Shown: piece by piece, positions 18,408 to 28,096 of the stretch | Numbering within the stretch: position 1 is the first letter of the stretch | Layout: each line of letters opens with the position of its first letter | Assembly (NCBI GenBank): GCA_942490705.1 | Contig: CALNXY010000013.1 | Coordinates: 744,001-808,000, forward strand | Origin: JAGRCP01 sp942490705 | GTDB taxonomy: Bacteria; Chloroflexota; Anaerolineae; Caldilineales; Caldilineaceae | Length of the DNA stretch: 64,000 nucleotides | Reading direction: 5' to 3' | The notes under the pieces: model-generated | Database searches by the model: none | Seen by the model: only the letters and a program-made list of their open reading frames with translations | What the model was told of the DNA's origin: nothing | Made by a program: the position numbers and the translations under genes

Positions 18408-19637
18408 TTATCCTTTCACGCCGCTGCTGGTGGCGCTCTCGACGAAGAAGCGCTGGCCGAGAATGAAGATGATAAAGGGCGGCAAGATGGCGATGGCGGC
18501 GCCCGCCAGGATGAGGTTGGGTGAATCGGCCGCGCGGCCGCGCAGGACGTTGAGCGAGAGCGTCAACACGTGGTTCTCTTCGTTGCCCGTGTTGATAATC
18601 ACCAGCGGCCAAAAGAAACTATTCCAGGCATAGAGGAAGGTGAAGGTTGCCAGCGTCGCCAGTGCAGGCAGGCTGGCCGGCACAAAGATTCTGACCAGGA
18701 TTTGGAATCGGGAAGCGCCGTCGATGAGCGCGGCCTCTTCAATCTCTTTGGGCACCGAGACAAAGAACTGACGCATGAGGAAGGTGCCAAACGCCGTAAA
18801 GATCCACGGCATCACCAGCGCCGTCAGTGAGTCGACCCAGCCAATCCGCACCATCAACTGATAGAGGGGCACAATCAGCAACACGAATGGGATCATGATT
18901 GTGCCCAGGTAGAGCAGAAAGATCGTGTCACGACCGGGAAAGCGCAGGCGGGCAAAGGCGTAGCCGCCGGCGACGGAGGTCGCAAGCTGGCCCATCACCA
19001 CGAGAATGGTGACCAGCGCCGTATTGGAAAGACTGCGGTCCATGCTGCGCAGCCGCAGCACTTCCGTGTAGTTCTCAGGATGCCAGGTGAGCTCTTCTAC
19101 CGGGTCACTCAGGCGAACATTGGCCTCGACTGTAAGCGTTGGGTCGGCAGGATCCGCAAATTCACCCACGGTTGTCTGCTGGATGCTGACCATGGGGATG
19201 GTCTGGCCATTCACCTCGACATCGAAGAGCCGCTGCTCTTCGCCGTCATAAATCACTGTCTCCTGGTTCATCGCGCCGCCGGTGGGCCGCACTTCGGTCA
19301 GGCGACGGATCACCTCTGCCTCAGGGTTGTTGGGATCGACAAAGATGCCAACCCGAATATTGCTCTCGACCAGCGCAAACTCGCGCATTTCGCCATTGTA
19401 ATCGACATGATAGAGGGGGAATTCCCCTTCCAGCCCCGCTACCTCCGTCGTGATCGGATCGCGCGGCAAGAGGCGGGGCGGATAGCGAAACGTATCGGTC
19501 GGCGTCTTGAGCGACGTCGTGACCATATAAATGAAGGGGAAGAGCATGATTGCGGCAAAGAAACTCAGCAGCAGGTAGATCATGCCATTTGATATCCACG
19601 TCGACAAGCGTCTTGATCCCATGGTTTCCTCAATCAC
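18408..19637 (-). CDS. Sugar ABC transporter permease, MalG type, with enlarged outer loop
   Basis: 409 residues, against about 280 in the family. After the first membrane helix (about 15-37) there is an outer loop of roughly 170 residues (PTDTFRYPPRLLP to ENYTEVLRL), far longer than usual. Five more membrane helices follow with the EAA loop (EEAALIDGASRFQILVRIFVPASLPAL, about residues 300-325) that contacts the ATPase. The C-terminus (LGQRFFVESATSSGVKG) is the usual MalG end. With the next gene and the binding protein upstream it imports a sugar. No ATPase gene is present, so a shared MsmK/UgpC-type ATPase is presumably coded elsewhere. The gene is 8 bp after the other permease gene. Confidence 0.9.
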   Translation of the reverse strand: MIEETMGSRRLSTWISNGMIYLLLSFFAAIMLFPFIYMVTTSLKTPTDTFRYPPRLLPRDPITTEVAGLEGEFPLYHVDYNGEMREFALVESNIRVGIFVDPNNPEAEVIRRLTEVRPTGGAMNQETVIYDGEEQRLFDVEVNGQTIPMVSIQQTTVGEFADPADPTLTVEANVRLSDPVEELTWHPENYTEVLRLRSMDRSLSNTALVTILVVMGQLATSVAGGYAFARLRFPGRDTIFLLYLGTIMIPFVLLIVPLYQLMVRIGWVDSLTALVMPWIFTAFGTFLMRQFFVSVPKEIEEAALIDGASRFQILVRIFVPASLPALATLATFTFLYAWNSFFWPLVIINTGNEENHVLTLSLNVLRGRAADSPNLILAGAAIAILPPFIIFILGQRFFVESATSSGVKG

Positions 19638-19645
19638 AAAGAACG

Positions 19646-21331
19646 TTAGATGGCGTTGGCGCGTTCACGCTGGAAGCGGAAGAGCGTAATGGCAAAGATG
19701 CCCAGGAAGAGGATCCAGGCAATGGCGGATGCGTAGCCCTGACGGAAATTCTGGAAACCGCTTCGATAGAGGTAGAGCACGAGCGTAACGGTTGAGTTGT
19801 TTGGTCCTTCTGGCGGATTCATGAGAATGAAGACCTGTTCAAAGACCTGAAGCGCCTGAATGCTGGTCGTTGTAACCACAAAGAACGTCGTCGCCGCCAG
19901 CAGAGGGATCGTGATCTTGAAGAACTTTGCGAAGCGCCCTGCGCCGTCGACCGTCGCGGCCTCGTAGAGTTCGCCGGGAATGTTCTGAAGGCCGGCCAGG
20001 AAGAGCACCGTATTGAAGCCCATAGTCTGCCAGGCAAACATGATAATGACCGATAAGAGCGCGGTCTGGCTGCTCGACAACCACTGGATTTTCGGATCGA
20101 TCAGCGAGAGCCCCAGCGTACTATTCATGAACTCCACACCCAACGTAATGAAATAGTTGATGTAGCCGATGGTCGAGTTATAGAGCCACTGCCAGACCAA
20201 TGCAATGCCCACCACCGCGGCGATGCTGGGCAGAAAATAGGTTGCCCGGAAGAGCTTCATCCCCGGCAGCTTGCTATTGAGCACATTGGCCAGGACGAGC
20301 GCCGGGATGATGCTCAAGGGGACGGCCACCAGCGCAAAGAGCGCCGTATTGCGCAGCGCGATCCAGAAGAGCTTGTCTTGCGCGCCGATGATGAAGCTGC
20401 GCCCGCCCACCGTGAAGCGGCCCAGCTCGCTGTATTTCGTAACATCCAATGCCTCGCGTGCAAGCTGGTCTGGCGAGGCGAGCGGCTGCACGGTCATACT
20501 GAGGATGCGGCTGTAGTTGTCAAGACCTACCCAGTTGGGCGGATTAAACGCATCGGAATCGGTAAAGCTAAAATAGAGGGAAAGCACCAGCGGTCCGGCA
20601 AAAAAGATCAGAAAACCGAGCAGATTGGGGGAGAGGAAGAGCCAGCCGTTGAGCATCTCTTCGTCGCTGTTTTTGGCGTTCATCGCCTGGGCGGTCGGCT
20701 GGCGCCACATGCCCCAAATCGCCAGCGCGAAAACGATGGCCGCGAAGAGTAGGCTCAGGGGCAGCGGATTCAGCAACTGCTGTGCGAAGTAAACGATACC
20801 GCGTGGGCCGTCGACGGCGAAGAAGAACGCCACCAGGCTCAGGCCCATGACAAGCTGTCCCGCCCGTCGAAAGGCTCGTTTTCGACCCGGATAATCCTCG
20901 TAGCGATCGCCAAAGGCGCCGATCAAGTAGCCAAAAAAGCCGACGACCAAAAAGGGCAGCCCGCGCCCAAAGGTTGCGGCCAACGCGTCAATGCCCAGAA
21001 AGAAACGCGAAAACTGCAGCGCAGCAATCAGACAGGCCACAAAGCCGAGATAGTCGATCACGAGCGAAATCGTCCGTCCGCGATGATTGCGCTGGTTGAT
21101 CGCAGGTACCGCGATCAGGCTGGCGACGCCTGCCCCTGCCAGGATCACCGTGCCCAATATGCGCATCCACATCTCCATGCCGGCAAAGACCGGCAAGACC
21201 CAGAGGAGGATGGCCGCCAAGATCGTGACCGTGCCGAATGCCGCCCGCCAGATTGTCAGGATACGGAGAATTAGGGCCGTGCGGTCTGACGCAGCATCGG
21301 CAGTCGGCTGAATGTTTGGGTGTGTCGTCAT
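19646..21331 (-). CDS. Sugar ABC transporter permease, MalF/UgpA type, with extra N-terminal membrane region
   Basis: 561 residues from the ATG at 21331; the frame upstream to 21463 has no family match. Residues 1-250 carry about six extra hydrophobic segments. From about 255 the usual permease core starts (GWLFLSPNLLGFLIFFAGPL), with the EAA loop (LYEAATVDGAGRFAKFFKITIPLL) near residue 490. Family members are usually about 300 residues; E. coli MalF is also long because of extra N-terminal helices and a large loop. It pairs with the MalG-type permease to form the sugar channel. It lies 155 bp after the binding-protein gene in the same operon. Confidence 0.88.
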   Translation of the reverse strand: MTTHPNIQPTADAASDRTALILRILTIWRAAFGTVTILAAILLWVLPVFAGMEMWMRILGTVILAGAGVASLIAVPAINQRNHRGRTISLVIDYLGFVACLIAALQFSRFFLGIDALAATFGRGLPFLVVGFFGYLIGAFGDRYEDYPGRKRAFRRAGQLVMGLSLVAFFFAVDGPRGIVYFAQQLLNPLPLSLLFAAIVFALAIWGMWRQPTAQAMNAKNSDEEMLNGWLFLSPNLLGFLIFFAGPLVLSLYFSFTDSDAFNPPNWVGLDNYSRILSMTVQPLASPDQLAREALDVTKYSELGRFTVGGRSFIIGAQDKLFWIALRNTALFALVAVPLSIIPALVLANVLNSKLPGMKLFRATYFLPSIAAVVGIALVWQWLYNSTIGYINYFITLGVEFMNSTLGLSLIDPKIQWLSSSQTALLSVIIMFAWQTMGFNTVLFLAGLQNIPGELYEAATVDGAGRFAKFFKITIPLLAATTFFVVTTTSIQALQVFEQVFILMNPPEGPNNSTVTLVLYLYRSGFQNFRQGYASAIAWILFLGIFAITLFRFQRERANAI

Positions 21332-21486
21332 GACAGTTTGTCCATTCGCTTCATCAGGCTGGACGCAGGCGGGTACGCGCGATCTTTGGTCCTGTTTGGT
21401 CTGGCGTAGATGCAACAACCGCCGTGCATACGCTCGGAAAGAGCATGTGCACGGCGGCGTCAATCATGCCATCGCTGGGAAATAAC

Positions 21487-22851
21487 CTACTGCGTAAAGG
21501 CTTTGTTGGCCTCGTCACAGATGGTGGCGGCAAAGTCGTCGACGCTGGTCTGTCCCGTCAGAACGGCTTGCACAGCCGGCCCCATGATGCGGTCGTAGTC
21601 CGGCCACGATCCGGCCCACAGCGGACCCTCGGCCACAGGATTGTCGGCCAGGCCGTTGAGGAAGGCCTGGTTGTTCTCCGGCGGCGTGAAGGTCAGGAAG
21701 GCGTCGAGGGCTTCCTGGCTGACGCGGCTGGGGATGTTGGCGCCCAGGGCGGCGATCTGACCTTGCGTCTCCGCTGTCGTCAGCGACTGGGCAAGCTGCC
21801 ATGCTTCTTCAGGATGCTCGGTGTTGGCATTGACCACATAGGCGCCCCAGAAGAGCCAGTTGCCTGCGTCTCCGCCGGGACCTTCGGGCAATTCAACCAC
21901 GTCCCAGTTGAAATCAACGGTGCGCGTGCCAGGCGTGGCCCAACGACCATTCTGGAACATGGCGACCTTACCGGCGCGGTAGGGCGGCTCACTGTCTTCG
22001 CCGTAGGGCACGGCGACGTCAAAGTCCTGATAGAGCGAGCGTTCAAAGTCAAGGCCCGCCAGCGATTCCGGCGTGTCGAGCGCACAGGCCAGGCGATCTT
22101 CGGTGAAGAAGCCGCCGCCGGCCGCGTTCAGCCAGGTGCCGTAGGGACCCCACCAGGCATTGGCGCCGTAGCCGTAAATGTCAGAACCCAGCCCACGTGT
22201 TGCCTGGGCAACCTCCAGGAAGGCGTCCCAGTCCCATTCGCCATTCGCTGCCAGCTCGCGCGGATCCGGCGCGCCGGCCTCGGCAATCAGATCCAGGTTC
22301 AGGTAGAGGGCAAAGGTTGACACGTCACGCGGCAAGCCCCACAGCGCGTCATTTGCGCCCGAGTCCGGATTGAAGGTCAGGAACTCCATCGGGCCGGGAT
22401 AATATGCTTCGACATCAAATCCCTCAGTCCCTGCCGCCAGATCCGCCACATCGAGAATCAGGCCACGCGTGGCAAAATCTGCGATATCGGTGCCCGGAAT
22501 CCAGAAGACGTCGGGCGCGGTGCCTGCGGCGATTTCCGTCTTCAAAACATCCTGATACGAAGATGTCTCACTGCCGCCCGGTTCGTAGGTGAGGCCGATG
22601 CCCTCAAGCTGGGCGTCTAACTGATCGCTCACGCTCTGGTAGACATCGATCTCTTCCTGATTGTCCGGACGCGTGCGCCAGCGCAGCGCGACCTCATCGC
22701 CGGCAGGCGCTTCTTCCATCGCTGCTTCGGTCGCCTCGGCCGGGGCATCCGCTGCGGTGTCGCTGCCGCCCGGCGCCGGCGCGGCACAACCGCTGACGAC
22801 AAGAGCCGCCAGAATCAACAAGCTCAATACTACAAAGATCTTTCTATTCAT
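21487..22851 (-). CDS. Sugar ABC transporter substrate-binding lipoprotein
   Basis: 454 residues. A lipoprotein signal peptide ends in the lipobox VSGC (cysteine near residue 22), then an Ala/Glu-rich linker and a family 1 solute-binding fold (LRWRTRPDNQEEIDVYQSVSDQ; PDVFWIPGTDIADFATRGLILDV; FALYLNLDLIAEAG; YRAGKVAMFQNGRW). It captures a sugar outside the membrane and delivers it to the two permeases coded downstream. The gene faces away from lacZ, which suggests that a beta-galactoside or its oligomers is the substrate; that is inference. A promoter with 17-bp spacing lies about 160 bp upstream. Confidence 0.92.
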   Translation of the reverse strand: MNRKIFVVLSLLILAALVVSGCAAPAPGGSDTAADAPAEATEAAMEEAPAGDEVALRWRTRPDNQEEIDVYQSVSDQLDAQLEGIGLTYEPGGSETSSYQDVLKTEIAAGTAPDVFWIPGTDIADFATRGLILDVADLAAGTEGFDVEAYYPGPMEFLTFNPDSGANDALWGLPRDVSTFALYLNLDLIAEAGAPDPRELAANGEWDWDAFLEVAQATRGLGSDIYGYGANAWWGPYGTWLNAAGGGFFTEDRLACALDTPESLAGLDFERSLYQDFDVAVPYGEDSEPPYRAGKVAMFQNGRWATPGTRTVDFNWDVVELPEGPGGDAGNWLFWGAYVVNANTEHPEEAWQLAQSLTTAETQGQIAALGANIPSRVSQEALDAFLTFTPPENNQAFLNGLADNPVAEGPLWAGSWPDYDRIMGPAVQAVLTGQTSVDDFAATICDEANKAFTQ

Positions 22852-23010
22852 TTTTCTCTCCCATAAGTCTTAACACAAACGGAGCATAGACAACGCATAC
22901 TGTACAGTTTTCTTGACACGGATTGGACAGGCAAGCGGGGAGCCGGCGCCCAATGAGTCCGAGTAATCAATAAATTGTTGGGAAAATAATTCCGACATAG
23001 GATTAATGCC

Positions 23011-23039
23011 ATAGTAACATAGGGCGTGAAAACCGTCAA
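23011..23039 (-). promoter_or_regulatory. Sigma70-like promoter of the sugar transporter operon
   Basis: On the minus strand TTGACG (23039-23034) and TACTAT (23016-23011) are 17 bp apart. The transcript would start near 23004, giving a leader of about 150 nt before the binding-protein gene. No clear LacI-type operator was seen next to it. Confidence 0.55.
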
Positions 23040-23266
23040 TCGGATCACGCTGTTTTTCCCCTGCAATGATTCAAAAATTGCGTACGATGGCGCGCGGATC
23101 TGCATGGATGCAGGGGATGGAGACGAATTCATCCGCCACAATCTGATGGCATCCGTCGTATCCTACTCTCTTGGCGTACGCGGTCGGGGCCGCAGATGTC
23201 CCGTTTGTGGCTGCAACGGTTTGCGTGGCAAACTGAAACGACATGAAGATTTCGATGCGGAGAAAG

Positions 23267-23420
23267 TAGTACAGCCAGGCGGAAACAGATCAATGGCTTG
23301 TAGGTCCGGCTACCAGCCGGAAGAGTCCCGGTCCTCGCCGATAACTCGTAGGTATACGGGAACTGTCACGCTGATAGCGTAACCTACGAACCACCGGCCT
23401 ATTTACGCCCCTGTGTACTC
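23267..23420 (+). mobile_element. Divergent copy of a 152-bp MITE
   Basis: It begins with TAGTACA and ends with TGTACTC, near the terminal repeats of the copies at 32860 and 45424. It shares their inner palindromes (GTAGGTCCGGCTACCAGCCGG and, in altered form, GTCACGCTGATAGCGTAACC). At 154 bp it is the same size. It lies in the spacer between the transporter operon and lacZ and may be an old insertion. Confidence 0.6.
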
Positions 23421-23445
23421 GGCTGCCGGAGACAGCATGAATTGA

Positions 23446-23478
23446 CCGCGGATCCGGTGGATTCAAGCGGATAAAACC
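23446..23478. repeat. Dispersed CGGAT-type repeat, copy 3
   Basis: CGCGGATCCGGTGGATTCAA followed by GCGGATAAAACC differs at only about three positions from the left arm of the copy at 10869. It lies 30 bp before the lacZ start, so it would be transcribed in the lacZ leader. Confidence 0.65.
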
Positions 23479-23508
23479 AAACCGTAACCAACCTCCAGGA
23501 GAGGGACG

Positions 23509-26500
23509 ATGACACAAGTACGCGCCAATGACTGGGAAAACCCGCAAGTGTTCGGCATCAACAAGGAGCCGGACGCGGCGACGCTGATGCCCTATGCCAC
23601 GCGCACAGGCCGTGGAGGGCGAGCGCATGGCGTCGCCCTTTTGCCGCACGCTCAACGGCACGTGGCGCTTTGCCCACTACCCCAACCCGGCTGCGGTGCA
23701 GGGCGGCTTTGAGGCGCCGGAGTATGACGACCAGGGCTGGGACGAGATCCCCGTGCCGTCCAACTGGCAGATGCTGGGCGACGTGCTCCACGGCCAGCCC
23801 GCCTACGACGTGCCCCACTACACCAACGTCACCTACCCCTTTCCCATCGACCGCCTGCCCGGCGTGCCCGAAGACGACAACCCCGTCGGCCTCTATCGCA
23901 CCACCTTCACCGTGCCCGAAGATTGGGCGGGGCGGCAGATCTTCATCACCTTTGACGGCGTCGATTCGGCCTTCTATCTCTGGCTCAATGGCCGCCAGGT
24001 GGGCTACAGCCAGGACAGCCGCGGGCCCGCGGTCTTCAATCTGACCGACTATCTTCTGCCGGGTGAAAATGTGCTGGCCGCCCAGGTCTACCGCTGGTCG
24101 GACGCTTCCTACCTCGAAGATCAGGACTTCTGGCGCCTGAGCGGGATCTATCGCGACGTCTATTTGTGGGCCACGCCCGCGCTGCACGTGCGCGACCTCT
24201 TTGCACAGACGGATCTGGACGCAGCCTATCGCGACGCCACCTTCGATCTGACGCTCAAGGTGCGCAACTATGGCGCCGCCGGCGCAACGGGCACGGTGAC
24301 GGTTGAGCTGCTTGATCAGGCGCAGGAGCCCCTCTTCGCGCCGCTCACGGCTGCGGTCAGTGCCAGAGGCGGCGAAGAAGTTGAGCTGGCCTTTCGCGAG
24401 GAGATTGCCGATCCGGCTAAGTGGTCGGATGAGTTCCCCAATCTCCACACGCTGGTCGTGACCCTGGCCGACGGCGAAACAGTGACCGAAGTGCAGAGCT
24501 GTCGCGTCGGCTTTCGCAAGGTCGAACTGATCGACGGCGCGCTCTGCCTCAACGGCGTAGCCCTGGAGATCAAGGGCGTCAACCGCCACGAGCACGATCC
24601 GGATCACGGCCACGTGGTGAGCGAAGCCAACATGGTGCGCGATATCCGGCTGCTCAAGCAGTTCAACTTCAACGCCGTGCGCACCTCCCATTACCCCAGC
24701 ATGCCGCGCTGGTACGAGCTCTGCGACGAGTACGGCATCCTGCTCTGCGATGAGGCCAATTTGGAGACCCATGGCGTCTGGGACCGGCTCACCAAGGATC
24801 CCGTCTGGGAAGCGGCCTTTGTCGACCGCGCCGTGCGCCTGGTCGAGCGCGACAAGAATCACCCCAGCGTCATCTACTGGTCGCTGGGCAACGAGTCGGG
24901 CTTTGGCCCCAACCACGTGGCCATGGCCGCATGGATCCGCGCCCACGATCCCACCCGCCCCCTCCACTATCATCCGGCCGAAGACGATCCCTGCATTGAC
25001 GTGCTCGGCCCCATGTATCCATCGGTCCAGCGCATCATCGAGATGGCGACCGACGGCGACAACCGGCCCATCGTCATGTGTGAATACGCGCACGCCATGG
25101 GCAACTCCAACGGCAACATGAAGGAATATTGGGAGGCCGTGCGCGCCCATCGCCGCCTCCAGGGCGGCTTCATCTGGGAGTGGGCCGACCACGGCATCCG
25201 CCGGCTGACCGACGAAGGGGTTGAGTGGATGGCCTATGGCGGCGACTTTGGCGACAGCCCCAATGACGGCAACTTTGTGGCCGACGGCCTGGTCAGCCCG
25301 GATCGGGAGCCTCATCCCGCCATGTGGGAGCTGAAGAAGGTGCTGGAACCAATTGCGGTCGAACTCCTGGACGCGGGGGCCGGCCTGGTCGAGGTGACCA
25401 ACCGCTATCACTTCAGCGACCTGCGTCATCTCGCCGGGCGCTGGGCGCTGCTGGCCGACGGCGTGGTGATCCAGTCGGGTGCGCTGCCGCCGCTTGCGGC
25501 CGCGGCCGGCCGGCGCGAGCGGGTCACCCTGCCCTACACCCAACCCGAGCTGCTGCCCGGCTGCGACTATCGCCTCAACCTGCACTTTGCCCTGGCGGCG
25601 GCCACGCCCTGGGCCGATGCCGGGCACGAGATTGCCTGGGCCCAGTTTGCCCTACCCTGGATGCTGCCCGCGCCTGCCCCGACACCCGTCGCGGCGCTGC
25701 CCGCGCTGACGCTGGCCGAGTCCGCCGGCCAGGTGGTGGTGACCGGCGCTGACTTCAGCCTGCGCTTTGATGGCGAAAGCGGCCGCATCGCCGCCTGGCA
25801 GGCGGGTGACCACGATCTGCTGGAAAGCGGCCCTGGCCTCAACTTCTGGCGCGCGCCCACCGACAACGACGCCAACACCTGGGGCGATCAGCGCGCGGCC
25901 ATTCGCTGGCGTCAGGCCGGTCTCGATCAGCTGGTCGAGCACGTGGACGGCGTTGACGTGAGCCAGCCCCGGCCTCAGGAGGTCGTCATCAGCGTGCGCA
26001 CGGCGACCATGGCCGACGCGGAAGATGACGGCCTGCGCGCGCGGCGCACGGCTTCGCTCATCGACGGCATCAAGATGATGCTCGTGCACCGCGTCGACGA
26101 GGAGCAGGGGCGCATCCTGGCCGCGGCCCTGGGCTTCAACTATACCGACCTGGCCGGCAACGACTACCGGGACAAGGCCGTCACGCTGGTCAACGTCCTG
26201 GCCGCGACCAAGCGCATCCCGGCGCTGCTTGACTTGATGACCGCCGCGCTCGACGGCCCCATGGGGGGCGATCTGCTCGATGAAGCCAAAGCCGGTCTGC
26301 GCGCCCAGTTTGACGAGCTGCGCGACGCGCTGCAGGGCGCGACCGGCCCGGTGGCGGCCGCGCGCTTTGACGCCGAGACCACCTATCACATCTACGGCAA
26401 CGGCGAAATTCTGATCGACACCCACATCGTGCCCAGCGGCGCGCAGCCGCCCATGCTGCCCCGCATCGGCTTGAGCCTGGCCCTGCCCGGCGCGCTCGAG

Positions 26501-26956
26501 ACGCTGACCTGGTATGGCCGCGGCCCCCACGAGAACTACGCCGACCGCAAGCTGAGCGCGCCCGTGGGGCGCTACCGGGGCGCGGTGGCCGACCAGCTCT
26601 ACCCCTACATCATGCCCCAGGAGAGCGGCAACAAGAGCGACGTGCGCTGGGCCGCGCTCACCGCCAGGGACGGCCGCGGCCTGCTCGTCAGCGGCGAGAC
26701 TGCGCTCAGCGTCAGCGCCGGCCACTACACCGCGGCCGATCTGACGGCGGCCCAGCACACCTACGAGCTGACCCCCCGCGCCGAGGTGATCCTCAACGTC
26801 GATTATGCCCAGGGCGGCCTGGGCAACGGCAGCTGCGGGCCCGGCGTGCTGGAAGAATACCAGCTCTTGCCGCAGGAGACGCGCTTTCAGGTGCGCCTGC
26901 GGCCGCTCAAGGCTGGGGAAGATCCGGTCGCGGTCGCGAAGGAGCGGGTTGGCTAG
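23509..26956 (+). CDS. lacZ: Beta-galactosidase (GH2), frameshift near the N-terminus
   Basis: The first 32 codons from the ATG at 23509 (GGAGAGGG upstream) read DWENPQVFGINKEPDAATLMPYATR, the typical LacZ opening; the remainder continues in another frame from about 23600. A 2-nt loss in a CGCGC run (23599-23605), or a 1-nt gain, explains the shift; otherwise translation would have to start at ATG 23594 or 23627. The long frame (about 1120 residues) has the five-domain GH2 layout: jelly roll (DGVDSAFYLWLNGRQVGYS), TIM barrel with NRHEHDPDHG, acid/base Glu in LGNESGFG and nucleophile Glu in CEYAHAMGNS, then the Bgal_small domain. It hydrolyses beta-galactosides in the cytoplasm, fed by the divergent ABC transporter. 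An unusual helical insert of about 100 residues sits in the last domain (about 26070-26370). Confidence 0.9.
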
Positions 26957-27150
26957 GGATCATGATGGCTGGATTGCCTCTTCAGATGGCGGATAATGTC
27001 CCGAGATCGTTCTTCAGCGTTGACGAAAGACAGTGCATTGGGTACCGCGCTTTTCATCGTATCGCATCGGGTCAAGCTTGTAGCCGGTCACCTTGCAGGT
27101 CGACCGGACGCCGCCGCGCCAGCCTCGCTTTCACCGGACCGGGCCAAAGC
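26957..27150. other. Intergenic region after lacZ
   Basis: No gene, terminator hairpin or known element is recognised here. It leads into the first 82-bp direct repeat. Confidence 0.5.
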
Positions 27151-27232
27151 TCGGACAAACCAAGGTGCCCGCTCGCTTAAATGAGTCTGGCCAGAAATGA
27201 TCACCACGCTGTCCGCCCGGACGGCGACGCCG
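27151..27232 (+). repeat. 82-bp imperfect direct repeat, left copy
   Basis: Aligns without gaps to 30074-30155 with about 14 differences in 82. Well-kept blocks include GCCCGCTCGCTT, AATGAGTCT and CAGAAATGATC. On the minus strand both copies can be read as related protein fragments (GVAVRADSVVIISG and GVTGRAESLAIIS), so they may be relics of one former gene. The spacer 27233-27424 holds nothing else I can identify. Confidence 0.7.
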
Positions 27233-27424
27233 TCGTTGGCGAGCTGTCTGCGCAAATGTGACGATCTGTCTTTAGCACCCGATAGTATCGTCGGGTTTAC
27301 TTTCGAACACGGAATGAGAACATGTTTGCTGAGTATGACCAGCTCAGATACAATCAAAGATGAAAGCGGCCAGCGTTGGCACAATTAGGTAGGCCACAAA
27401 ATATGATGGATGGTGGATGACATT

Positions 27425-28081
27425 ATGCAAACAAGATTCAGTTACCGTACTTTATCCTTATCTGTATTAGTGTTGCTTGTTTTTTGGGGCTCAGCATGTG
27501 CGCCTGCACAGCAGTCGCCGTCATCTAGCCAAGAGACTTCTGGAGACGCAAAGATTGTCGAAGGCATAGGTCAACTTGCCACGGCGTCTACGAATGCAAG
27601 AGAGGGCGTGTTACTTGTAAGACAGTATGTGTCTGATGAAGGTTCGTGGGAATACACCGAGGCACGCCGTCTTTATAGTGACGCTCAATCGGCGTTTAAC
27701 GGCTGGATAGAACAATTGAAGGCGGATCTTCAATTTGAAGTGGAGCCAGATCAAGAAACGTATGATGCCAGCTTATCAGAAGCGCTCGAAAAGACGACTG
27801 CATTTCTCGGGCACGTCCAGCAGGTAGAAGCTACGAATGCATCTGTTGGTAAGGGAAGCAGTACAAACGCTGAGAGTTCATCTTCAGAGCAAGAAGACGT
27901 CGCTGCAATGCTAGTTCTGGGTATCGCAACCAAAATCGTAACAGACATTGTTGTTGTTGCTGGTATCGATCTGTGGAAAGCACACCAGGAGATGCAAGCG
28001 GAAGAGAAGGAACGGGACTTGGTCAAGAGGATAGAATATCTTGATTCACTATTATGGGCCTCATTCGATGATATTCGTTAG
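27425..28081 (+). CDS. Lipoprotein of unknown function
   Basis: 218 residues from ATG 27425 (GTG/ATG codons at 27410-27422 are less likely). The signal peptide has a basic start, a hydrophobic core (LSLSVLVLLVFWG) and lipobox GSAC with Cys near residue 25. The mature part is Ser/Gln-rich, then helical and acidic (EYTEARRLYSDAQSAFNGWIEQL), with a second hydrophobic segment (MLVLGIATKIVTDIVVVAGIDL) near residue 165 and a charged end. No family is recognised. Base composition is clearly AT-richer than the flanks. It is 15 bp before the protease gene, so the two are probably co-transcribed and act together in the envelope. Confidence 0.65.
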   Translation: MQTRFSYRTLSLSVLVLLVFWGSACAPAQQSPSSSQETSGDAKIVEGIGQLATASTNAREGVLLVRQYVSDEGSWEYTEARRLYSDAQSAFNGWIEQLKADLQFEVEPDQETYDASLSEALEKTTAFLGHVQQVEATNASVGKGSSTNAESSSSEQEDVAAMLVLGIATKIVTDIVVVAGIDLWKAHQEMQAEEKERDLVKRIEYLDSLLWASFDDIR

Positions 28082-28096
28082 AGCTAGATACCTAAG

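Noticed and set aside
23026..23382. 118-codon frame with a CPVCGC motif before lacZ
   Set aside because: Overlaps the transporter promoter and a MITE; a single Cys cluster in a chance frame is not enough.
23558..25627. 689-codon open frame antisense to lacZ
   Set aside because: The opposite strand codes a clear GH2 enzyme; the antisense frame is open only because of GC-rich codon bias and has no motif.
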